From Nitrospiraceae bacterium UBA2166 (lineage in GTDB: Bacteria; Nitrospirota; Nitrospiria; Nitrospirales; UBA2166): a stretch of DNA of 9,571 nt. The stretch spans positions 1-9,571 of the forward strand of contig DCWI01000004.1 of NCBI GenBank assembly GCA_002328825.1, in the 5' to 3' direction. The notes beneath the pieces were generated by a model. The model was given only the letters and a program-made list of their open reading frames with translations. It was not told the origin of the DNA and did not search any database. Positions 1 to 5,940 of the stretch are shown here, piece by piece. Numbering within the stretch: position 1 is the first letter of the stretch; every line of letters starts with the position of its first letter. Position numbers and translations under genes: made by a program.

Positions 1-121
1 CGGTCAATTATACTTTCCTTCTGAATTGTGCTTCACAAACACTAACAAGCCTGCTTCAAATGAACAAAGAAAACTTTATTGACAGCGAGATCTAATGATC
101 TTGAGCATTTAAATCTTACCC

Positions 122-784
122 ATGCGGCCACACCAAAATACGATATGCACATCAAGCCAAACGTTGACACTGTGCATTGGCTGGCTACTAAGTACAATTT
201 TTATACCTTTCTCTCTCGCCTTTGCAAAGCCACCAGAAATAAAGATTTCCGTGGACAAAAACTCTATAAACGAGATGCTTTCCCATCTTCAAGGCTCGAT
301 ATTCACCAACTCGTGGAATGAGCTGCCATTTCAACCTACTCTTTCACTTCGAGTAAACACCGCAAAAGTCATCACAATACGCCATACAAATGGAACAGTC
401 GACCTTCACCTGAAAGGAGATGTCCAACTTCACTACGCCATCCTAGAAGCAGAGCAACTCTCATCATTTGGATTTACCGCACAGATGCAAACACGTCCTG
501 TAAACACTGAAACAAAAATCATTTTGCAAGTTATCAAATCCAATATAACACTCGATGATCCGCCTATTCCTGACGGGATAGAACTTTTCCCCATTCAAGA
601 CCTCATAAGTGCAACTCTTTTACCAAAATACATACCCCTGCTAGACCTGAAAAATCTCAAAAAAATACAAATTCCACTCCCAGGTAAAACACCAATCACA
701 ATTTATCCAACGGCTCCACGTATCCGCATTGGCAAAGATCGATTGCTACTATTTATAACCCTTCAGACCGAATCGTCGCCATAG
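122..784 (+). CDS. Exported protein of unknown function, possibly a lipid-binding (TULIP-like) fold
   Basis: This is a 220-residue protein that I do not recognise with confidence. The N-terminus looks like a Sec signal peptide: Arg2, a hydrophobic core at about residues 17-34, and a plausible cut after AFA at residue 35. There is no lipobox, so a soluble periplasmic protein is likely. The mature part alternates short hydrophobic strands with a few helices. It includes a strand-like LHLKGDVQL segment near residue 97 and an IQIPLPGK segment near 187. The pattern (an early amphipathic helix, beta-strands, then a late leucine-rich helix) loosely resembles the TULIP/DUF1439 (YceB-like) lipid-binding proteins; this is a guess at fold level, not a family match. 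An in-frame stop at 110-112 makes ATG 122 the first standard start, but no Shine-Dalgarno precedes it. The alternative TTG at 164 would lose the only positive charge before the hydrophobic core. The 3' end overlaps the convergent fxsA gene by 32 bp. Confidence 0.72.
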   Translation: MRPHQNTICTSSQTLTLCIGWLLSTIFIPFSLAFAKPPEIKISVDKNSINEMLSHLQGSIFTNSWNELPFQPTLSLRVNTAKVITIRHTNGTVDLHLKGDVQLHYAILEAEQLSSFGFTAQMQTRPVNTETKIILQVIKSNITLDDPPIPDGIELFPIQDLISATLLPKYIPLLDLKNLKKIQIPLPGKTPITIYPTAPRIRIGKDRLLLFITLQTESSP

Positions 785-1154
785 TTTTCGTACTCATGTA
801 CTGAGAAAACCTATATCGCAACCAGCGCTTGAAGACGCTACGCGTTGATGGAATGAGAATCAAAACCCCCAATAAATCAGTAAGAAAACCCGGTGTCAGC
901 AACAACACACCAGCAACACAAATTAAGACCGAATCGACAAGTTCTTCAGCCGGCATCTGAGCAAGCATAATCTGCTGCTGCATACGACGCAACGTTCGCA
1001 ACCCCTCAAGCTTTGTAAGAAAAACACCCGCCACGGCAGTGAACACAACGAAAAGAATGGTAGGAAGCGCTCCCACCACAGCCCCTACCTCAATAATCAC
1101 GTAGAGTTCCAGCAAAGGAAGAATGATAAAAATCGTCAAAATCTTTGGAAACAC
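753..1154 (-). CDS. fxsA: FxsA-family inner-membrane protein
   Basis: Small polytopic membrane protein of the FxsA family. E. coli FxsA is known for relieving exclusion of phage T7 by the F plasmid; its cellular role is otherwise unclear. With the GTG start at 1154 the protein has 133 residues. It has two N-terminal hydrophobic segments (about 5-24 and 25-47), a charged cytoplasmic-like stretch rich in Arg and Gln (50-66), and a second hydrophobic pair (about 74-101) holding the family's PGFLTD-LG motif at 88-96. The tail is basic. A TTG codon at 1169 would give 138 residues, but GTG 1154 is preferred. It has a GGAG ribosome site nine bases upstream, and it places the conserved Glu16 of the first helix at the same number as in E. 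coli FxsA. The gene appears monocistronic here, and its last 32 bp are antisense to the exported-protein gene. Confidence 0.9.
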   Translation of the reverse strand: MFPKILTIFIILPLLELYVIIEVGAVVGALPTILFVVFTAVAGVFLTKLEGLRTLRRMQQQIMLAQMPAEELVDSVLICVAGVLLLTPGFLTDLLGVLILIPSTRSVFKRWLRYRFSQYMSTKTMATIRSEGL

Positions 1155-1163
1155 GATGTAACT

Positions 1164-1167
1164 CTCC
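1164..1167 (-). promoter_or_regulatory. Ribosome binding site deciding the fxsA start
   Basis: On the minus strand this reads GGAG, with nine bases before GTG 1154. It overlaps the reading frame that would follow the alternative TTG start at 1169, which has no purine-rich site in front of it. This favours the shorter protein. Confidence 0.6.
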
Positions 1168-1182
1168 AATAAAAAGCAGCTA

Positions 1183-1191
1183 TGCTAAAAT
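1183..1191 (+). promoter_or_regulatory. Possible extended -10 element for the glgC operon
   Basis: The sequence TGCTAAAAT fits an extended -10 box (TGn followed by TAAAAT, five of six matches to TATAAT). No recognisable -35 lies 16-18 bases upstream, which extended -10 promoters can tolerate. If used, it would start a transcript near 1198 with a leader of about 115 nt before the gene at 1313. It lies in the divergent region between fxsA and that gene. This is a motif match only. Confidence 0.25.
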
Positions 1192-1302
1192 GTATCCCGT
1201 TGCCTCACCAGCACAAGATTCCATACCTATAACAGTACCATGGATACTAGGGAGGTCCAAACCTAAGGCATCATGTTATTATTGTGTAGTTTTATAAAAC
1301 AT

Positions 1303-1307
1303 GGAGG
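1303..1307 (+). promoter_or_regulatory. Ribosome binding site deciding the start of the gene before glgC
   Basis: GGAGG lies five bases before ATG 1313. The in-frame ATG at 1301 overlaps this site and has only an A/T-rich tract upstream, so translation most likely begins at 1313. Confidence 0.75.
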
Positions 1308-1312
1308 AATGT

Positions 1313-1654
1313 ATGGCTCGTATTCGTATTTACCTTGGGAAAAAACAATACACTGGTTATTACGATGACGCACCTCTGGAGGTGTGCGTTAAGAAAATGA
1401 AAATACAAATATCCAGCTGGTCAGCTGAACCAATTAACCTTCCAGTTCAAGAGTCGATGGACGCATTAAAAGGTGCAACGATTCAGATTTTAGAGCACGA
1501 CCTAAAAGAAGATTCAGAAGCTGATCCACCGAAACCAACTCCACCTCAAAACATCAAGGTTGGGTATTACCAATTAAACGCTGAACCAGACAAGCTCAGC
1601 AACTTTTGCCGAAAAAATGGATACCCATTTGTTGAGGCAACGTGGCCCGATTAA
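1313..1654 (+). CDS. Protein of unknown function, translationally coupled to glgC
   Basis: A 113-residue soluble protein with no signal peptide or membrane segment; I do not recognise its family. It has three visible parts. A basic N-terminal portion begins MARIRIYLGKK and reads like beta-strands (residues 1-60). An acidic and proline-rich linker follows (about 66-84, with a KPTPP stretch). A short C-terminal portion carries KVGYYQLNAEP and ends in WPD. There are two cysteines, at about residues 25 and 99, too few and too far apart to suggest a metal site. The start is set by GGAGG at 1303-1307. The last 13 nt overlap the GTG start of glgC, and the glgC ribosome site lies inside this gene, so its translation probably feeds glgC. 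That arrangement suggests a role linked to ADP-glucose synthesis or its control, which is inference only. Confidence 0.75.
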   Translation: MARIRIYLGKKQYTGYYDDAPLEVCVKKMKIQISSWSAEPINLPVQESMDALKGATIQILEHDLKEDSEADPPKPTPPQNIKVGYYQLNAEPDKLSNFCRKNGYPFVEATWPD

Positions 1655-2874
1655 AAAACACACTGACCCTTGTCCTCGCAGGAGGGCGAGGCGATCGGCT
1701 GCAACCCCTCACACTCGAACGCGCCAAGCCAGCAGTCCCCTTTGGTGGGAAATACCGCATCATTGACTTTACACTGAACAACTGTATTAATTCCGGCCTT
1801 CGAAAGATCGTCGTTCTTATTCAATACAAATCACTATCCCTTGATCGCCACCTACATCTTGCCTGGAACCTTCTCAACCCGGAGTTGCATGAATACATTA
1901 TGGCAGTGCCTCCACAACAACGTATCAATCAGGATTGGTATCGCGGAACCGCTGATGCTGTTCGCCAAAATATGTTCCTCATCAATGACGAAAATCCAGA
2001 TTTTGTTTTTGTGCTGAGCGGCGATCACGTGTATATGATGGATTACGGCGAAATGTATAACTTCGCGCTCCTTCGCGGCACAGACGCAGTTGTGGGGACT
2101 ATTCCAGTACCTATAGAGCAGGCCTCACGATTCGGTATTCTTTCAGTCGACGAGGAGTATCGAATCCTACGGTTTGACGAAAAACCAAAAAACCCACGAC
2201 CAATCCCGGGAAAGCCTACCCACGCCTTGGCCTCAATGGGTATTTATCTATTTAGCGCAAGTATCCTCAAACAGTATCTAACAGAAGACACGAGCAAAAA
2301 GTCCAACCATGACTTTGGGCGTGCCATCCTCCCACAAATGGTCACCGATTGCCACGTATTTGCCTATCCGTTTGAGAACCCCAAAAGTCATACCCCACAC
2401 TACTGGCGTGATATTGGGACCCTCGATGCCTATTGGGAAGCGAATATGGATTTAATCACGGTCGATCCACCTTTTAACCTGTATGATCAATCTTGGCCAT
2501 TTCGGACCTACCAAGGACAATTTCCACCAGCAAAGTTCGTCTTTGCTGATGACCCTAATACAAAAAATGGTCGCATGGGACATGCCATTGATTCAATTGT
2601 CTGTGGCGGCTGCATTGTCAGCGGAAGCAGAGTACAAAACTGTGTCCTCTCCCCAGCGGTTCATGTCGACAACTATGCTGACGTTCGAGAGTCCATCCTC
2701 ATGGAAAATGTCATCGTTGGAAAGCACGCAAAGATCAAACGCGCAATCATTGATAAAGACGTCACCATCCCTCCCCGAACCCATATCGGTTATGACCTTA
2801 AAGCTGATGCTGAACGGTTCACCGTTACAGAGTCTGGGCTGGTGGTGATTTCAAAGGGAATGCAACTCGAATGA
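1642..2874 (+). CDS. glgC: Glucose-1-phosphate adenylyltransferase (ADP-glucose pyrophosphorylase)
   Basis: Makes ADP-glucose and pyrophosphate from ATP and glucose-1-phosphate, the committed step of bacterial glycogen synthesis, in the cytoplasm. It has 410 residues, normal for the family. The nucleotidyltransferase domain shows LAGGRGDRL (12-20), AKPAVPFGGKYRIIDF (28-43), the adenine-site region WYRGTADAV (99-107), SGDHVYMMDY with catalytic Asp128 (Asp142 in E. coli), and FDEKP with Lys181 (the glucose-1-phosphate ligand, Lys195 in E. coli). YWRDIGTLDAYWEAN follows, and the last 110 or so residues form the left-handed beta-helix that houses allosteric contacts. The E. coli fructose-1,6-bisphosphate residue Lys39 aligns with Glu26 here, so activator choice may differ. 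The GTG start has GAGG at 1634-1637, four bases upstream and inside the preceding gene. No glgA, glgB or glgP is visible in the window. Confidence 0.96.
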   Translation: MARLKNTLTLVLAGGRGDRLQPLTLERAKPAVPFGGKYRIIDFTLNNCINSGLRKIVVLIQYKSLSLDRHLHLAWNLLNPELHEYIMAVPPQQRINQDWYRGTADAVRQNMFLINDENPDFVFVLSGDHVYMMDYGEMYNFALLRGTDAVVGTIPVPIEQASRFGILSVDEEYRILRFDEKPKNPRPIPGKPTHALASMGIYLFSASILKQYLTEDTSKKSNHDFGRAILPQMVTDCHVFAYPFENPKSHTPHYWRDIGTLDAYWEANMDLITVDPPFNLYDQSWPFRTYQGQFPPAKFVFADDPNTKNGRMGHAIDSIVCGGCIVSGSRVQNCVLSPAVHVDNYADVRESILMENVIVGKHAKIKRAIIDKDVTIPPRTHIGYDLKADAERFTVTESGLVVISKGMQLE

Positions 2875-2898
2875 TTTTCCAATACAAGTACCCATCTC

Positions 2899-3459
2899 TC
2901 ATAACCTGTACAGATAGTTAACTTCTGCGTCCACAAGCAACGGGGCAGTTGTATCCTTCGCAGACAAAACAGGTTCTGTAATTGGCCAATCAATTCCAAT
3001 AGTAGGATCGCTCCATATCACTCCACGTTCCCATTTCGGATCATATTCAGCGGTCATCTTGTAGACAACCTCGGCCTCCTGGCTGAGCACACAAAATCCA
3101 TGTGCAAACCCTCTCGGAACATACAACATATGAAACGTATCAGCAGATAACGTCACCCCAACCCACCTCCCATATGTTGGTGATCCCTGTCGAAGGTCAA
3201 CTGCAACATCAAACACCTCACCTCTCAACACTATCACCAGCTTAGCTTGGGCTTTCGGATGAAGCTGGTAATGAAGACCCCGCAAGGTCCCCTTCAGTGA
3301 ATAAGAGTAATTATCTTGAAGAAAGGTATCAGATATGCCGTTAGCGCTAAACACTGATTGTTTGTAGATTTCCATAAAACGCCCACGTTGATCGCCAAGC
3401 TGTTTAGACTCAATGAGAAGAACCTCTGGAATCTTTAATTTTTGAAATGTAAATGCCAC
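2899..3459 (-). CDS. rmlC: dTDP-4-dehydrorhamnose 3,5-epimerase
   Basis: Epimerises dTDP-4-keto-6-deoxyglucose at C3 and C5, the third step towards dTDP-L-rhamnose for O-antigen, capsule or other surface glycans. The 186 residues match the full family length and form one cupin (jelly-roll) domain. Visible family motifs are GDQRGRFMEIY (22-32), QDNYSYS-KGTLRGLHYQ (48-65) with the catalytic base His63, GEVFDVAVDLR-GSPTYG (80-97), VPRGFAHGF (114-122), Tyr133 in VVYKM (the catalytic acid position) and Asp169, which pairs with His63. The GTG start at 3459 has a good GAGG site seven bases upstream. The gene stands alone: rmlA, rmlB and rmlD are not next to it. Its stop is 24 bp from that of the convergent glgC, with no clear hairpin terminator between. 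A related 3,5-epimerase acting on another dTDP-sugar cannot be fully excluded. Confidence 0.93.
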   Translation of the reverse strand: MAFTFQKLKIPEVLLIESKQLGDQRGRFMEIYKQSVFSANGISDTFLQDNYSYSLKGTLRGLHYQLHPKAQAKLVIVLRGEVFDVAVDLRQGSPTYGRWVGVTLSADTFHMLYVPRGFAHGFCVLSQEAEVVYKMTAEYDPKWERGVIWSDPTIGIDWPITEPVLSAKDTTAPLLVDAEVNYLYRL

Positions 3460-3589
3460 TAACCTTCCTCACACCTCGATTTCTCTGATCTGCATCCCAC
3501 CACATTCTACATTACCGGATTCCTAATGCTGAAACAATCCAAATGTATCTCGCAGCTACCCATAAAGACAACACACGAAACTTTGAAAA

Positions 3590-3599
3590 TTTCGCGAAA
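3590..3599. promoter_or_regulatory. 10-bp perfect palindrome, possible operator
   Basis: TTTCGCGAAA is a perfect inverted repeat in the divergent region between rmlC and the molybdopterin oxidoreductase. It could be a dimeric regulator site. Only one copy was noticed and no known consensus is matched, so the call is tentative. Confidence 0.25.
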
Positions 3600-3660
3600 C
3601 CTCCAAATGCTGATTATTCTTAGATGAATTACTTCAGTCCAGAATCGAAAAATATTACCA

Positions 3661-3690
3661 TTGACCCCTACGATTGATGAAAGCTAGACT
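3661..3690 (+). promoter_or_regulatory. Possible promoter abutting the oxidoreductase start
   Basis: TTGACC (3661-3666) and TAGACT (3685-3690) are separated by 18 bases. They match the sigma-70 -35 and -10 boxes at five and four of six positions. Transcription would begin around 3697, which is the ATG of the next gene, giving a leaderless or nearly leaderless mRNA. The lack of any Shine-Dalgarno before that ATG is consistent with this. The match is moderate and could be chance. Confidence 0.3.
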
Positions 3691-3696
3691 TTGGGT

Positions 3697-5889
3697 ATGC
3701 CAAAACCATTAATCAGAGCTGGGGGAGGATTGGCATCCATTCTCACCACATTGCGCTTAGGGCGAGAATCCGGCGGCATCATACGTCTCTACAATCGTAT
3801 GCGCACTCGCACCACATGCAAATCTTGCGCGCTAGGAATGGGAGGACAACAGGGTGGTATGGTAAACGAAATCTCACACTTCCCCTCCATCTGCAAAAAA
3901 TCGATCCAAGCTCAAGCAGCTGACATGGCAGGACCTATTACTGAAGCTCTACTCCACGAATACCCAATTACTCGCCTCACCAAGATGACATCTTTTGAAC
4001 TTGAACGACTTGGCCGTTTGACGTTCCCAATTATCGCACGCGATGGAGATACACACTTTCAACGAATTAATTGGAAGGAGACCTTTGATATCGCGGCAAA
4101 GGCATTTCGAAAAATAACGCCAAAGGAGGTCTTTTTCTATTCATCGGGACGATCTAGCAATGAAGCAGGGTTTCTTATGCAAGTTATTGCACGAGCATAC
4201 GGCACTGAAAACATTCACAATTGCTCATCTTATTGTCACAACGCATCCAGTATCTCACTTGAAAAAATTTATGGATCCAGCACATCTTCGATTGTACTTG
4301 CCGACCTTCAAAAAGCTGATCTCGTAATGATTGCAGGAGCAAACCCCGCCAGCAATCATCCTCGTCTCATTACAGAATTGGTAAAACTTCGCCGCCGTGG
4401 AGGAAAAGTTATTGTCGTAAACCCACTTCGAGAATTAGGCCTTGTCCGTTTTCGCCTCCCCGCCGATTGGCAAAGCATGTTGTTTGGCTCGGACATTGCA
4501 AACGTCTACCTCCAACCTCACATTGGTTCTGACATTGCACTTTTCAAGGGTCTTCTTAAAGGCCTTCTCGAACTTGATGGAATTAACCACTCATATATCA
4601 ACGAATACACGGAAGGATGGAAAGAGGTATGCGACGACATTCAACACGTATCATGGAATGACCTCACCAAAGCCTGTGGAATATCGCGAAGTGATATGGA
4701 GAAAGTCACACGTATTCTCATGGAATCGAAGCGCGGAATTTTTTGCTGGACCATGGGTCTAACACAACACACTCACGGGGTAGATAATATATTTGCCCTA
4801 GCTAATCTAGCATTAGCACGGGGATGGATTGGAAAAACAGGATGCGGACTTCTTCCACTCCGTGGACATTCCAATGTCCAAGGTATCGGATCAGTTGGCG
4901 TCACTCCATCATTAAAAGAAGCCTTTGCAGAAAAAATGCGGAAAAGCTACAACATCCCTCTACAAAAAGGAAATGGGCTTGATACTTTTCAATCAATGGA
5001 AGCCGCTTCAGCGGGCCAAATTAAAGCAGCCTTTCTCCTCGGTGGAAACTTATTGGCCAGCAATCCAGATCGTACGTGGGCGGAGCAGGCACTCCAAAAC
5101 ATCCCCCTGACAATACACGTTTCAACAAAACTCAATGAAGGACATGTCCACGGCCGTGGTCAAATGTGTCTCATTCTCCCCGCACTCACCAGAGACGAAG
5201 AGCATCACGCCACCACCCAAGAATCAATGTTTAACTTCGTTCGACTCTCAGAAGGCGGAACACCTACGATCGCAGGAGAACAACGTTCAGAAGTTGATAT
5301 TATCACCTCTCTTGCTGAGAGCATCTTACCTGCCAATAGATTCGAGTGGTCTGCACTTCGTTCGCACAAACAACTCCGCCATGCCATCGCACAAATTGTC
5401 CCTGGATACAAACCGATCCACGACATTGACCACACCCATCAGGAATTTCAAGTGAAAGGTCGAACATTCCATACACCACAATTTGCGACATCGACAGGAA
5501 AGGCTAGCTTCCATGTAACACCACTCCCTTCCTTTGCCCCTGCTCAAAACGAATTTCGTCTAATGACTGTTCGTTCAGAAAATCAGTTTAATACAGTCGT
5601 CTATGACCACAATGATCTCTACCGCGGCAACACGCGGAGAGACGTACTCATGATGGCGACAACAGATGCACAGGCTTTAGGCGTGACCGAAGGAGACCCC
5701 CTTGTCATCGAAACTAGCACGGGGCACCTGACTGTAGCCTGCAGTGTAGTTGATATCCCCGCTGGAAATCTTGCAATGTACTACCCCGAAGCCAACATCC
5801 TCGTTCCCCGAAACGTCGATACGCAGTCAGGAACACCTGCATTTAAATCCATAACCGCACGTCTTTGGCCCATCGGAAAAAATCGATAA
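3697..5889 (+). CDS. Molybdopterin oxidoreductase, FdhF/YdeP family
   Basis: A large cytoplasmic enzyme of the molybdopterin (DMSO reductase) superfamily, in the formate-dehydrogenase-like clade typified by E. coli YdeP, a protein linked to EvgA-dependent acid resistance whose substrate is unknown. It has 730 residues from ATG 3697 (YdeP about 759). No twin-arginine signal is present. The N-terminal part carries CKSC at 41-44 and a further Cys66; this resembles the YdeP arrangement, but I see no fourth cysteine for a standard 4Fe-4S site. The segment CSSYCHNAS places Cys180-His181 where FdhH has its metal-binding Sec140-His141. The stretch LRGHSNVQG corresponds to the FdhH active-site arginine motif. 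The C-terminal cofactor-binding domain shows TVRSENQFNT and YYPEANILVPR. TTG 3691 is an alternative start in the same frame; a stop at 3685-3687 bars longer forms. No Shine-Dalgarno is seen. No ferredoxin, FdhD or cytochrome partner gene adjoins it. Confidence 0.93.
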   Translation: MPKPLIRAGGGLASILTTLRLGRESGGIIRLYNRMRTRTTCKSCALGMGGQQGGMVNEISHFPSICKKSIQAQAADMAGPITEALLHEYPITRLTKMTSFELERLGRLTFPIIARDGDTHFQRINWKETFDIAAKAFRKITPKEVFFYSSGRSSNEAGFLMQVIARAYGTENIHNCSSYCHNASSISLEKIYGSSTSSIVLADLQKADLVMIAGANPASNHPRLITELVKLRRRGGKVIVVNPLRELGLVRFRLPADWQSMLFGSDIANVYLQPHIGSDIALFKGLLKGLLELDGINHSYINEYTEGWKEVCDDIQHVSWNDLTKACGISRSDMEKVTRILMESKRGIFCWTMGLTQHTHGVDNIFALANLALARGWIGKTGCGLLPLRGHSNVQGIGSVGVTPSLKEAFAEKMRKSYNIPLQKGNGLDTFQSMEAASAGQIKAAFLLGGNLLASNPDRTWAEQALQNIPLTIHVSTKLNEGHVHGRGQMCLILPALTRDEEHHATTQESMFNFVRLSEGGTPTIAGEQRSEVDIITSLAESILPANRFEWSALRSHKQLRHAIAQIVPGYKPIHDIDHTHQEFQVKGRTFHTPQFATSTGKASFHVTPLPSFAPAQNEFRLMTVRSENQFNTVVYDHNDLYRGNTRRDVLMMATTDAQALGVTEGDPLVIETSTGHLTVACSVVDIPAGNLAMYYPEANILVPRNVDTQSGTPAFKSITARLWPIGKNR

Positions 5890-5940
5890 GATTCGCAACA
5901 CAGCCATAAAGTTCAACTAACACTGCCGTATCTTCAGACG

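Noticed and set aside
79..114. TTGACA at 79-84 as a -35 box for the exported-protein gene
   Set aside because: No acceptable -10 hexamer lies 16-18 bases downstream. The A/T-rich TTAAAT at 109-114 is too far (24 bases).
79..321. 80-codon open frame overlapping the exported-protein gene in another phase
   Set aside because: The other phase encodes a clear signal peptide and a longer protein; this one has no ribosome site and no recognisable feature.
1273..1368. Short open frame from ATG 1273 as a leader peptide before the glgC operon
   Set aside because: It has only a weak AAGG in front, runs out of frame into the real gene, and its composition shows no attenuator-like codon run.
2875..2898. 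Possible bidirectional terminator between glgC and rmlC
   Set aside because: The 24-bp gap shows no inverted repeat able to form a stable stem; termination must occur inside the neighbouring genes or elsewhere.
5205..5547. Several antisense open frames of 62-76 codons within the oxidoreductase gene
   Set aside because: They lie opposite a well-conserved coding region, have no ribosome sites and encode no recognisable motif.
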